From a virus, in IMG/VR virus record IMGVR_UViG_3300027792_000292, positions 1 to 64,000 of that record: a stretch of 64,000 nt of DNA. One strand, given 5' to 3'. How positions within the stretch are numbered: position 1 is the stretch's first letter; each line of letters begins with the position of its first letter. Positions 10,901 to 19,149 of the stretch are shown here, one piece after another. The notes beneath the pieces are model-generated. The model saw only the letters and a list, made by a program, of their open reading frames with translations. It searched no databases and was not told where the DNA came from. A program made the translations under genes and the position numbers.

Positions 10901-13900
10901 GGGTACATAGAAGGATTTGTTCTTAGGGCAAAAGACAGAAATCTTTGGTTTCAGTTCTCAGTAGATGATGGAGAAGATGTCGCAGAAGATTATGGATTTA
11001 CTGGTACTCCTATATTTCAGAACTTCTATATGCCAGACAATATGTACAGATATCTTCTTAGAGAGAAACAAGGTTGGGAGATAGAAGAGGACATAATTAG
11101 GGATGAATTTGATATCCAGGACAAAATAGCCAGGGCTTATCAAGATGGTATACTTAATGGTCCGTATAGCACTTTCAAAGAAAAGTCATCTGGAGCAAAT
11201 GATGGATTCCTACCATCTGTTTCAAATTTGCTGTCTGGGCGTATACCTACGTATGCTCCACATTTGGATTTCCTTATAAGTGATGAGGGTCCTTTAGCAA
11301 AAACTATATCTGAGGGTCCGAACGCCTCAGAAGCTATAGGTAAATCCTATTATGAGGCTGTTACAGCAAAGAGTAAATATACGAACTTTAGAAATGAGCA
11401 GGATTTAGCTATCACTACAAATGCAAATAATTTATCTACATGGACTAATGACTATGTAAGATGGGTACTTAGTTTAAAAGAGGGCACTCAATTTCAGAAG
11501 GATGCGAGAGATAGTATAAGAGAAAATTCTGGAGTATTGACCATAGGTTTCAAGGAACTTCCTGGAATTAGCCTTAAATTTAATTCTAATCATCCTACCT
11601 ATACGGTGACTAATCCTTTGTACGGGGTATACTTTGTAGCTGCAGTGAGTGACCACGCATTAGTTATTAATGCTATATTCAAATCTAAGGCTAATCCTAA
11701 TGTAAATAGTCCTAAGAGTGGAACCAAAGTATTTAAGTTGTCTGAATATACTACTCTTCAAACGCTTTCTGATGCTGTTAATCAATTCTATTTGGATGAT
11801 GGCCAGGACCTTATAAGCTGTACCACTGTGTTTGAGTTCCATCCTTACGGCAGCTACCCCACTGTAATTTTTTCTGATAAGGAATCAAAAATAGTAATTG
11901 GAAAGAGGCTATTGGATACTGCGGGACCCGTCAATGACGTGCCGACAGTCGCAATACCAGATACTGGAGCTACTCTATTAGTGTGTAATGTAGATGACCA
12001 TAGAGGTGTTGATCCAAGAGTATTATTTTTGGATAAAAAAGTGGACGACTATTTAAGATTAGATGTTACAGGAGGAATTAATGTAAAGGTATTCCCAAGA
12101 TATGTAAGTAATAATAACGAAAACAAAAAAATCCTGGATGAGTTAGAATTACCTGTATCAGGACATTGGGCGGTATCTCCTACAGATTTTCCCTCAAACT
12201 ATTTTCAAGTTCTGACTGTAGGGCCTGCTAAGGCTACCTGGTCTATGTCCTATAAATTTGTAGATACAGATGTTAATGGACAAGTTAGAGATTATAGTAC
12301 ACCACAGAGTGAGATAGATTTATATAGAAGCACACCAATGTCTCAAGAAAAATATAATGAGATGATTAATAGGGGATTAGATAGCCCTAAAGTATTTATA
12401 CTAAAAGAATTGGTGCTTACTAAGATAGGTTCTACTACAATTTCTTTTCATTATAATCTAAGACAGTATGATACTATCTATTCATTAGCCACAGCGATAG
12501 ACTCTACCAGACAAATTACTGAGGAATTTAATATAAGAGATAGTAGTACATATACTATTAAAACTAAAAATGAAAATATTAGTAAAAGCTATGGAACAGA
12601 GATACAGGTTGTAGCAAAAGTTACTAATATAAGTAAAGAACAAGACTATGATATTAGCACATATACTATATCAGCTGATGGTAAGGAAATAATGTTGGAT
12701 GCCACAAATTCTACTAATAGTTCAATAGGAATGAGTGACTCAGATATTATTAAAGTTCAGTATGCATACTTATCTCTTTCAAGGAGTGCTGGTGGAGATA
12801 AGATTTTTAAGGTAACTAACCCAGATTTGAGTTCTTCTATAACAGATCAGGGCCAGATGAAAAGCTATGAGATTAAATCAGAGTATAAGGCACAAGCACT
12901 ACCTTATGAGGCAGAGATATTGGTTCCTACTTATGACCCGATAACAGGATTACAAGACGGAACTACGACAGAATACAAAGGAAATATTACTATAGGATGG
13001 ACGTTACAAAGTGAAGATTTAAAGCCGGGTCAATCAGCCACATTTGAGATGGCTGAGAAAAGATATAGCGAATTAACAACATATAGATTCATCCCAAATA
13101 GTCCTGCGGATTCAAGAGCTGATTTACTCTCAAATCGAAGAGTTGATACCTTGGCTTTTGATTTGTACTCTTGGGATAATAACGCCTATTATCAAGTAGT
13201 ATACAGAGTGCGTGAAGGTAAAATAGTAGAGAATAACATTATACTAACGAGTGATTATGTTAATTGTACTATTCCTTTGATAGAAGGAGAACTTCTATAT
13301 GATACATCAGGTAGGGGTAATGGATTAATAAATAGGATTAATAGTAATCCTGCATGCAATAAATACTTTTTTGCCCATTTAAAATTTAACAGGAGTAACG
13401 ATGGATTATTTGAGTACACTTATCTTCCAGAGACAGCAATAACCAGAGTGGTAAAAGCAAATTTGGATACTTTATACTTAGGGATAGATGATGTAATCAC
13501 TATAGATTCTTTAGGTAAAAACTTCACTTATCAGGTAGTACCTATAGCGACACCGCCTTTAGATACGTCTATAGTGAATGAAGCAAGTACCCTTCTTCTG
13601 GATGCTGATGTAAAAACTCTAAGATTGGGTGTTAGTAGCTCTTATAATAGCGTTACCTCGGAAACCTATAATTTGGATAGCACAGGTTCTTTATTAACTT
13701 TATCTGCGAACTATAGCTATAATTATAACTTTACTCAGACTTTTGTACTTTCATCATATACCCTTGATACTTTAACAAGTACCTTGAATGCCTTAGACAT
13801 TCCTCACTATCTTGGTAATCCAGTATTTAGTGCTGTAAAGAATCCTGCAGTTTCGGGTGCTCTATCAGCTGCAGTATTAAACTCCGCAGTAGGAAATATT

Positions 13901-15130
13901 CTCAGAAGGGAAGCATTTCCTAATGACTGTATCTCAATAACTCCAGGACCCTCAGGAACAGGATTCTTTATATCTAATGGTAGTTATTCGATACAAGGTG
14001 GAGTTTTAACTGTACAAATTACTATTACATATACAGGAACTTATACACCACCCTCATTTGACCTTACGGACTCTTTGTATGATACGGTGCAAGAGCTAAG
14101 CGATGCTATTGTTCTTTTAAAGCCTTTTGTGGACTTCCCTGCATTATTCATATCACAGGTACTTAATAGCGGCTCTACAGCATCTGCTGAATTATTAGAT
14201 TCTGAGGGGACTCAAAGTATAGGGACTGACAGTAATCTGTACACGCATAAAACCATAAGCTATGGGTTGAACGGGTCTTTCTCTAATTTGATGACTAATA
14301 TAAATAGTGATACAGACACTACAGGGTTTTCAGCCACGGCTGTGGAGGGGTATAAGAGATATCCTTGTAAGTATCTGGTACCTGGAGAGGCTATCATAGT
14401 TCCAGGACAGACTATTATGTTACAGGGTGACTTTAGAGTATACCCAGCAATATATTTACTTAATATGGATACCCCAGGAACTATAAGTATCTCGGGGTCT
14501 GGGTTACCAAAAGTTATTACGGCTACAAAGCTTAATAAAACGTATACAGATAGTCTTAGTACAAGGAACTTAGTAGATTTAGTAGCTACTATCAAAGGAG
14601 ACATAAATACGCATCTTCTTGGAGTAACAGTGTTACCTATAGGTGTAGAAGGAACAACATATGGGCTACTAAATAATATAGCTATAAATATGAGTCTTAA
14701 CTCCCCGGAATCAACTGTTTCAACTACAAACAGAAGCGGGGCACATATTTATTTCGGATTTTTGGGAGATATTAGGTTCTATCAAATATCAGATTATAAT
14801 TTGAATTCACAGTTACAGTACATCAAGCGCAGATTGGCTAAGCCTTGGACAGATGAGAATGGAGTTGTAATTCCAGATTTCTACAATCGAGATGACTTCT
14901 CAGAATTTGAGTTTGGTATTAGTACCGACCAATTCCTTAATTACTTAAAAATTGGTAGGTTTCAGCAGATTGGAAATAGCATACAGAATGAAGCTATAAT
15001 AAACAATAAATATCTTTGGATATTTTTAAAGTTCCATAAGGAGTTCGGATGCGACCAGCTAGTAGAGGTGTACCAGAAACAGATAAAATCGAACAGTCGG
15101 GATGCAAACTTACTGGGAGCAGTGGGGTAA
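4943..15130 (+). CDS. Giant 3395-residue virion structural protein (baseplate/tail-associated)
   Basis: By far the largest gene in the window. It is a beta-rich, Asp/Thr/Ser-rich protein with no enzyme motif found, encoded inside the baseplate module, so most likely a large baseplate or tail-fibre-network component. It is built from repeated units. One unit (at about residues 900, 1195, 1303, 2223, 2483, 2903, 2996 and 3178) has beta strands followed by a helix cap of the form F-x-L-S-x-Y-x-T-L-x-x-L-x-D-A-I. Another unit, with (R/E)xxDYxIxxxxGxIxL and a hydrophobic ending xVxYxY, appears near residues 430, 500, 1430 and 2560-2612. Residues about 610-650 hold a Leu/Gly-rich helical insert (YALGIDNLIALGLSEAIG). 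RBS is GAGAGGATTAA before the ATG. Its end overlaps the next gene. Confidence 0.6.
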   Translation: MAAEVFKLNTLDVSETEVRGTRVGLKNMPSTFTFDTNATYDAHLTGANYLIQASIGANNLKGYADFIKNSKVVQNVTGINPSQVVYGDVIRNDETMDFYTVTGMEGTDILLTQSYAGATTGASCTLRKKKLGSVQFEQVKSFNDEGKFYYNKNDQVWAITGIQPEGPYTAFYTGMQTFPGDQLVFTPLPSATPSASDISSVESIYKPLVENAENSVTDLSLSPIPFPHSSLKVFIGHTGSTIKKVEGEDYVVNYGQQPEYKFPFPPFQDRKVAYLKFLDKLDKEVQVKGIDSTFTGFFNVVKRKVIPQSQDFLTPIQNIIPNSETIQVNKEDKNRNYNYTIDYPSGLCAFINHNNSEVLIDSVTYQKNIIWDGVSILKGVGEKNVQNMSKLVIPPVSGLEGITGLMYFEDTDDNALTRGSDYILEYSSGAISIETEMKENEAVLVSYFVEGLDEESEDLPIVDIKTKKFPVMPNTITLTKRWRNAITGEAGSTVMTEGTDYEVFYLTGKISILTFVPNEEILTLSITYTPLSQINCILQPIPGSNTSYKMTLIDDSMKTMDALNMVYQIQNPMISVPVVDPFKASDDPTRTTYQSDPETFLSVKILGQPGFGFKNYTDEQLYALGIDNLIALGLSEAIGISEDQVRSLGITGVVNLGFDNSTVGLDITKYKYDSKTKLLTIKPEYNINSVPDANDTIVSSYSFEGDSLPYAPVEYSFPVFSAGTNYFVIEGFDRTDVLYPEMVVRIDNFDPENTYFFKIKSVSFDGDNTHIELYADFPDDIRNPSFSLFDDFMNWEDMPEGTTIDKTTMPKSSSIRLKGNTLALLTSLRPDSLLLLDNKYVYTVLSASANEVDKTVAVNIFPALQTTPHGVVQISRTPVYEESEVNIVSKFPILTDPAEPAFQISYAAPMNHEGTGSIIIDKQSIIITENVDGKLNPNAYVYKFSDYTTIKDIITAIRSTDSTFHTLDSTIPTYRPFTISSALNTEDYYLSLGDYSADLIIPFDEGIIVDLPYTVTIIPELYKWSLLEVFKNSPSFTIKATDKTSMFTNGNLMAFQNRVSGTTSYYEVSGSTGISGTTATDTQVTLKDTIRENIVNPNAYKFDNAVWVTAPVAISLINYDTSEITFVGDVVKYFRPGTMVKFDSRYIYAVVSVEFNINTTVVLEATLNKNVKIQNSSNYVQVTAYNILLGQKPTEPFFSITYTAPPGRTGEGHIKIDEDKVTLIEILDGGTRKEVEFKFSDFTDIYDLTLNMDTYEDFNVSGFTPFTADASAYQEELEQGKFVKYALPKTGGEVTIPYTILVAEKTFDIGYTRPVGHNSSASIKFFSDRLEITETDPTPIPAVKTTTINYVNKSVYDITDEIENIDSVVTGNKPFAVVLGTTGEQLGLGLFGYFAIAGNVDGPIGDFYSVKTTGAIIGWNLLGPLNIRRLVPEIDYIIEGGSITLTDSVLRGDRLKLSYMGLDALPDVAGKDVTCSCRFISSLPKGYSVFVYMDYINQDQFYLQTLTQRDFLEIVTVPQVQQIMGNKATGGGQGSDTAGDDNVRVYEGGTINLKYLLRDEEIKKDLYIKLWDWYKHRLRNFTSEEQVILGFKFGHSTAVGKSGSTFSLTDDSVEKLTVAPDVVVDNPDYTLTRLEDFNQIKRQFSKYFPMDYDDSAPLFYDRFGTEYQSYNECYIYNIKYTFEDGRPAIIEGRVKSVNPYWTKGLDYTILSQESETPVSGYTKAISSDDKVFKPSGLYDFLKRIDVGDQVKPDESEDYYDIGRILTGTDTSTTEGGTYEVLVLKDGQYFKEEGIKTVTMKVLSGGDYKNPADVKWEKKIKRLSADKTQTKTFTEYEAALSGEGYNINVNRKTVPFFPCYDDNFSLGAKIVGGKITGQRTDTDRIKKFSLYDLLKILFLPYPVPTPAENIRMTYGTYNEDTLKYDPIETIPINIADLSFFDQRKVSSIRDGIYNNTDDARKDTDEIVGLKKYFYISFEKIYTPNTKKGYIEGFVLRAKDRNLWFQFSVDDGEDVAEDYGFTGTPIFQNFYMPDNMYRYLLREKQGWEIEEDIIRDEFDIQDKIARAYQDGILNGPYSTFKEKSSGANDGFLPSVSNLLSGRIPTYAPHLDFLISDEGPLAKTISEGPNASEAIGKSYYEAVTAKSKYTNFRNEQDLAITTNANNLSTWTNDYVRWVLSLKEGTQFQKDARDSIRENSGVLTIGFKELPGISLKFNSNHPTYTVTNPLYGVYFVAAVSDHALVINAIFKSKANPNVNSPKSGTKVFKLSEYTTLQTLSDAVNQFYLDDGQDLISCTTVFEFHPYGSYPTVIFSDKESKIVIGKRLLDTAGPVNDVPTVAIPDTGATLLVCNVDDHRGVDPRVLFLDKKVDDYLRLDVTGGINVKVFPRYVSNNNENKKILDELELPVSGHWAVSPTDFPSNYFQVLTVGPAKATWSMSYKFVDTDVNGQVRDYSTPQSEIDLYRSTPMSQEKYNEMINRGLDSPKVFILKELVLTKIGSTTISFHYNLRQYDTIYSLATAIDSTRQITEEFNIRDSSTYTIKTKNENISKSYGTEIQVVAKVTNISKEQDYDISTYTISADGKEIMLDATNSTNSSIGMSDSDIIKVQYAYLSLSRSAGGDKIFKVTNPDLSSSITDQGQMKSYEIKSEYKAQALPYEAEILVPTYDPITGLQDGTTTEYKGNITIGWTLQSEDLKPGQSATFEMAEKRYSELTTYRFIPNSPADSRADLLSNRRVDTLAFDLYSWDNNAYYQVVYRVREGKIVENNIILTSDYVNCTIPLIEGELLYDTSGRGNGLINRINSNPACNKYFFAHLKFNRSNDGLFEYTYLPETAITRVVKANLDTLYLGIDDVITIDSLGKNFTYQVVPIATPPLDTSIVNEASTLLLDADVKTLRLGVSSSYNSVTSETYNLDSTGSLLTLSANYSYNYNFTQTFVLSSYTLDTLTSTLNALDIPHYLGNPVFSAVKNPAVSGALSAAVLNSAVGNILRREAFPNDCISITPGPSGTGFFISNGSYSIQGGVLTVQITITYTGTYTPPSFDLTDSLYDTVQELSDAIVLLKPFVDFPALFISQVLNSGSTASAELLDSEGTQSIGTDSNLYTHKTISYGLNGSFSNLMTNINSDTDTTGFSATAVEGYKRYPCKYLVPGEAIIVPGQTIMLQGDFRVYPAIYLLNMDTPGTISISGSGLPKVITATKLNKTYTDSLSTRNLVDLVATIKGDINTHLLGVTVLPIGVEGTTYGLLNNIAINMSLNSPESTVSTTNRSGAHIYFGFLGDIRFYQISDYNLNSQLQYIKRRLAKPWTDENGVVIPDFYNRDDFSEFEFGISTDQFLNYLKIGRFQQIGNSIQNEAIINNKYLWIFLKFHKEFGCDQLVEVYQKQIKSNSRDANLLGAVG

Positions 15131-15267
15131 AAGCTCAATGGAAAATGATTGAGCCTACAAAGCGTGATGCTCCTATATTGAAAGAGCTATTTGAGCCTGT
15201 TATGGTAGCACTAGGTAAAGTAATAGAGGAAGAGAAAAAGAAGTATAAAGAATATTTAAAGAGGTAG
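15049..15267 (+). CDS. Small 72-residue protein overlapping the end of the giant gene
   Basis: Function not recognised. The start is inside the 3' end of the giant structural gene, in another frame, with an 82-base overlap. A strong AAGGAG Shine-Dalgarno lies 6 bases upstream of this ATG, so I prefer it to the internal ATG at 15145. The product is basic and polar at the N-terminus and ends in a highly charged helix (EEEKKKYKEYLKR). The stop is followed after two bases by the next ATG, so the gene is probably translated as part of the baseplate operon. A small baseplate adaptor or assembly factor is possible, but nothing in the sequence proves it. Confidence 0.55.
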   Translation: MRPASRGVPETDKIEQSGCKLTGSSGVKAQWKMIEPTKRDAPILKELFEPVMVALGKVIEEEKKKYKEYLKR

Positions 15268-15269
15268 AT

Positions 15270-16925
15270 ATGTCTGTTAGATTTGTACCAAGTAGAAAAT
15301 CATTATATGTAGTACCTAAGATAGATAAGTCTATTGGTAGTCCGACTACTGTAGATATTAATGATATTAATATTCCAGATTCATTAAATGATTCTAATAA
15401 TATATTGAATAAATCTGGCGGAAGATACGATTGGAAAGATTTCACTTTAGGTATAGATGTATCTAAGTATAAGGATTTTGTAGATGGTGCTAATAAATTT
15501 TTGACTTTTATGGACAATGTTGTTACAAAGCCACTTACTATAGCAGTAAGGCTTTTAAGATTAGTATCAAGTGACATAAAATCAGTTAATAGATTATTAG
15601 GGGTAGTTATAAGAGTTCTAGTTAAGAAGATACAACAGTTCATAGAATCATTAGCTTCCTTCCCTATTGCAGCTACAGTAATAATACCAGACGTAGATAA
15701 AAGGGTATATAACTTTGAGAACCCACTTAATTATGGTTTTGATGAGCTAAAAGCGAGAGTGACTTCAGCATGCTTAGATATAAATGATCCTTATGCTCCT
15801 AAGTTTGGTCCAGAGTCAAAAGTAGGAGGGCTTGTTATAGCTGGGATGGCGGGTCAGAATGATCCTGATAATTTTTCTAATATGCTTGAGAATTTTGAAA
15901 TATTAGCTAGTCTTTTTGGTATAAGTAATCCCATGCCCTCTCGTCCTACTAATGTTATGGCAACTCCAAGTTTAAGTAAGAAGAAAGAATGGCTGGAGGA
16001 TCATCCTCCAATAATTACTATATCTTGGAACCACCCTGGGACTAATGGTATCCATGGATTTTGGGTATATAGATGCAAAATATACGATGGAGTAAATAAA
16101 TCTATTACTGTTAATGGGGCGGACCAAAATATATTGATTTATGAAGATTCAGATTTTGAGCCTGTGTATATAAAGTCTTTAATAGGAAGACCTAAATATA
16201 GTTTGGAGGATAAAAACGTAATAGAAGGAACAAAATACTTTTACATAGTTTATAGCGTACCTAGTAAAAACTGGTTTACAAAGAAGCCTATATATGAGGA
16301 TATAAGGAGTCCTATAGCATCTAATAGAGTAACAGCTACGCCAGTTAAGTGCATTCCTATCTCTGAGCTTCAGAAGTATATGATTTTGGATCAGGATGGT
16401 AATACAGTAGATCCAGAGAGCATAAAAACTCAATGGCTATCACTAAGTATTAGATCCCTGTTAGGGCCATCTTTTGGTTTTATTTTTGATCGGATGAATT
16501 CTTTTTCAGAGTCTCTTATTGGGTTTACGACAACCAGCAGTGACGCTGCTACAAATTTTGTGGATTTTTATGCCAATAAGATACAAGGGTATCTTTCAAT
16601 AGTAACATCTATAAAGAACATTATTAATATACTACTTTCTTATAGATTAAAGGGTACTATCATGTACCTGACCTTGGACTTCGAGCAGGGCGGAACTGAA
16701 GGATTTGTTAAGAGGTTCAACGAAGCTACCATGGACCCCGAGGCAGTAGATGTGAGGGGGGTATATTTTGGAATTGTGATAGTAGCTGGTTTTCCAGTTA
16801 TAAATAAAGACACGGCAAAACTATATTTTCCAAAAAATGAGGCTGATGAGTATGAAAGGGAGCTTAAGAACTCAATGAGTGCTTGGAACTTTTTCCAAGA
16901 GACTTTAATAGGTGGGGGCAAATAA
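15270..16925 (+). CDS. Virion structural protein with a fibronectin III-like domain
   Basis: Structural protein of the baseplate module. The N-terminal 150 residues include an amphipathic helical section (about 65-140). Residues about 224-350 look like an FN3-type beta sandwich: a Pro-rich entry (NPMPSRPTNVMATPSL), then ITISWNHPGTNGIHGFWVYR, and a GTKYFYIVYSVP strand at the end, matching the W and Y/W landmarks of FN3 domains. The C-terminal part (400-551) is mixed. The start follows AAAGAGGTAGAT. The stop TAA overlaps the next ATG by one base (16925). FN3 domains are common decorations on phage tail proteins. Precise position in the particle is unknown. Confidence 0.6.
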   Translation: MSVRFVPSRKSLYVVPKIDKSIGSPTTVDINDINIPDSLNDSNNILNKSGGRYDWKDFTLGIDVSKYKDFVDGANKFLTFMDNVVTKPLTIAVRLLRLVSSDIKSVNRLLGVVIRVLVKKIQQFIESLASFPIAATVIIPDVDKRVYNFENPLNYGFDELKARVTSACLDINDPYAPKFGPESKVGGLVIAGMAGQNDPDNFSNMLENFEILASLFGISNPMPSRPTNVMATPSLSKKKEWLEDHPPIITISWNHPGTNGIHGFWVYRCKIYDGVNKSITVNGADQNILIYEDSDFEPVYIKSLIGRPKYSLEDKNVIEGTKYFYIVYSVPSKNWFTKKPIYEDIRSPIASNRVTATPVKCIPISELQKYMILDQDGNTVDPESIKTQWLSLSIRSLLGPSFGFIFDRMNSFSESLIGFTTTSSDAATNFVDFYANKIQGYLSIVTSIKNIINILLSYRLKGTIMYLTLDFEQGGTEGFVKRFNEATMDPEAVDVRGVYFGIVIVAGFPVINKDTAKLYFPKNEADEYERELKNSMSAWNFFQETLIGGGK

Positions 16926-18376
16926 TGTTTAGGCCAGATGACTCTGACGTAAGAGTAACCGATAGAAAAGATGACGTTGTTACTTTTTATGATCTTTTGG
17001 AACTTAGTGCTACTTCAGGTGATGCTTGTAATAAGATAAAAAACTCACTTAAGATAAAACAGAAACAATTGCAATCTCAGATTACTAAGCTATTGCAACA
17101 AAGAGCAAGATTCATATTAGGTAAGGATATACTAACTAAAACTGGTAATCCTGAAGATACGGCACCCGTTGATCAAAGAAATGAATTTTCAGATAAGGAC
17201 CCTGAGTCTCAACAGACACGCCAGGATAATATAAAGTCATATGGTGTAAATCCCACTGACCAACAAAAGGCCAAAGCTGAAAATGAGATACGAGAAGTCA
17301 TCCCTTTTGAAAAAACTTTGAGAGACTATGACTATCTTATAGCAAGACTGAAGTTAGAGGAACAGAGGCTATCCACACTGGTAAGAAAGTATGAGGTTCA
17401 GTATAAGAACTGGTCAAATAACGTTATACAAAAAAATTCAGAGTATAACCAATACCAATTGATATTGGATGAGTATAATACACTTATTGATGCCTTAATA
17501 GATCTTATAGATATAGTACATGATATACCTAATGACCTTAGTACTACAGATGCTATGACAGACTTTATAAAAAAGTTGAATCAAAGAACTTTTAGATATA
17601 ATACAAAGAGAAAAGCTGTAATAGAGATAGCTACAGATACCTTAGATGTACCTAATTTTCCAGGAGTAAATACAGTTACTGACTTAATAGCCTACTTACA
17701 ATTCAAAGTAGGGGAAAATTTAATACAGCTATTTGTTAAAGTAGAGAATAAAAAAATAGTTTTAGATACTTTAGGAAAGTATAAGGATACGCTTATAGAA
17801 GAAAAACTGTCTATTATAGATAGACAGTCTAAAGCATTATCTGGTGGTGAGGCTATAGATAATGAGAAAGTTAAAAGACTTAAGAATAAGATAAGTAATC
17901 ATATATCTTCAGAGGCTTTGAATAATATTATTGCTAAAGATTATACCCCTGTCTTTCTTAGTGACAAGATAAAGAAGCTAAGAGAAGTTAGAAATGCTAA
18001 GTTGAAACAGTTTGCGGAAGCTTTAAAGATTGCAGACGGAGACTGGACTAAGTTGGCTGCAAATATACAAAAGGATTTTAGTTTCCTCATTAAGAAGATG
18101 GTTACTTTGGATAAGAATTTTGTTAATGCCCAGAATATACTATATGGGGCTGCTAATAAGTCTTTAGAGCAATTTTGGAGAGACAAAATACGTAAAAAGT
18201 ATGGAGGAAGCATTCCTTTCTGTGATGAGACTGCGGTAGCATCAGGTACTACGACTACCTTCATAAAGAAGGCTGATGTTGTCTATGTTAATGGGGTAGC
18301 TATGGATAAAAGAGTTATTCAGGCACAAAAAGCTAGGGACCAACTACTTATAGATGACCCAGAGCTTAGAGTCTAA
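16925..18376 (+). CDS. Coiled-coil-rich virion or assembly protein
   Basis: Function not recognised. The protein is 483 residues from the chosen start. It is highly helical, with long Lys/Gln/Glu/Leu heptad-like stretches at about residues 30-70 (KIKQKQLQSQITKLLQQRAR), 130-180 and 270-380, so it probably forms coiled coils. I chose ATG 16925 rather than the in-frame ATG at 16883 because the GGTGGGGG ribosome binding site sits just before it and the A of the upstream TAA is shared. The upstream start would place 42 bases inside the FN3-protein gene without a binding site. A late sequence GGSIPFCDETAV is the only Cys-containing patch. It is followed by the gp25-like gene, so a baseplate role is likely. 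Confidence 0.5.
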   Translation: MFRPDDSDVRVTDRKDDVVTFYDLLELSATSGDACNKIKNSLKIKQKQLQSQITKLLQQRARFILGKDILTKTGNPEDTAPVDQRNEFSDKDPESQQTRQDNIKSYGVNPTDQQKAKAENEIREVIPFEKTLRDYDYLIARLKLEEQRLSTLVRKYEVQYKNWSNNVIQKNSEYNQYQLILDEYNTLIDALIDLIDIVHDIPNDLSTTDAMTDFIKKLNQRTFRYNTKRKAVIEIATDTLDVPNFPGVNTVTDLIAYLQFKVGENLIQLFVKVENKKIVLDTLGKYKDTLIEEKLSIIDRQSKALSGGEAIDNEKVKRLKNKISNHISSEALNNIIAKDYTPVFLSDKIKKLREVRNAKLKQFAEALKIADGDWTKLAANIQKDFSFLIKKMVTLDKNFVNAQNILYGAANKSLEQFWRDKIRKKYGGSIPFCDETAVASGTTTTFIKKADVVYVNGVAMDKRVIQAQKARDQLLIDDPELRV

Positions 18377-18402
18377 TAATCTCCTAATTATTGAGGCTTT
18401 AT

Positions 18403-19149
18403 ATGTCTATCGATTTAAAAATACAGAATAAGTGTGACCATAAGATAAACTGGGATACAGGTGTCTTAAGCTTGGATGCTAAGAGAATAGACGTTACATA
18501 TCCAATAGCTTCTAAAGCATCCGTAGCTCTTAAGGTTAATTTTATATTAGTAGATAAGAGTGCCTATAGTGTACAGGAAGATACAACAGACCTTACACTA
18601 CAAAAAATGTCATATTTATCCTTGAGGCAGAAGATAAAAATTTTTAATCCTATTATAGAGGTAAGCTATACAACTTTTACTAATTCTTGCCCAAAGTGTG
18701 AAGGAGCCCGATACTTGGATGATCTTACATATACTTCTGGAGGAGACTTACTAACTACGCGAGATGAGTTTCTTCTTATACAAAACGTTGAAAAGTATAT
18801 AGTTACAAGGTTAGGGAGTAATAAGTATCAGACATGGATGGGTACTGGACTACAAGATATGATAGGTATGAAGATTTTAGACGGTCAATTACTTACTACT
18901 AAGATAACTGAAGAAATAAATACGACAATAGATAAACTGAAGGACATGCAGAAGCAGCTGGTGGCTACTGGTCGTCCAGTTTCATCGGGAGAATTATTTG
19001 GACAGCTTCTTTCCGTTGATGTTCAACAGGATCAAACAGACCCTACTACTTTGCAGGTTGTAGTTAGTTTTACAGCTCAAAGTGGAAAAAAGTTAGAATA
19101 TACTCAACTTCTTGAGTTGAGTCAACTTAGACAAAGGATAGCTAGTTAA
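18403..19149 (+). CDS. Baseplate wedge protein, gp25-like
   Basis: Likely the gp25/GpW-like wedge subunit that nucleates sheath contraction at the baseplate. The central segment (about residues 125-160: FLLIQNVEKYIVTRLGSNKY then WMGTGLQDMIG) follows the gp25 pattern of a helix, a Gly-rich turn and a second helix. It is preceded by a CPKCEG motif at about residue 96, which from memory also occurs in gp25-like proteins of other large phages. The C-terminus ends in a beta-rich VVVSFTAQSGKK section. The following gene is baseplate J-like, which is the standard gp25-gpJ order. I use ATG 18403, preceded by TTGAGG, rather than the TTG at 18391. TAA and the next ATG overlap by one base. Confidence 0.65.
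   Translation: MSIDLKIQNKCDHKINWDTGVLSLDAKRIDVTYPIASKASVALKVNFILVDKSAYSVQEDTTDLTLQKMSYLSLRQKIKIFNPIIEVSYTTFTNSCPKCEGARYLDDLTYTSGGDLLTTRDEFLLIQNVEKYIVTRLGSNKYQTWMGTGLQDMIGMKILDGQLLTTKITEEINTTIDKLKDMQKQLVATGRPVSSGELFGQLLSVDVQQDQTDPTTLQVVVSFTAQSGKKLEYTQLLELSQLRQRIAS

Noticed and set aside
15200-15643. Minus-strand frame of 147 codons
   Set aside because: It overlaps convincing + strand genes and lacks a ribosome binding site or recognisable motif; it is a shadow frame, as are the other minus-strand frames.
16883-16924. Upstream in-frame ATG as start of the coiled-coil gene
   Set aside because: It lies inside the FN3-protein gene without a ribosome binding site, while ATG 16925 has GGTGGGGG and overlaps the upstream stop.
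18391-18402. TTG start for the gp25-like gene
   Set aside because: The TTG itself is part of the TTGAGG binding site; ATG 18403 is better placed.
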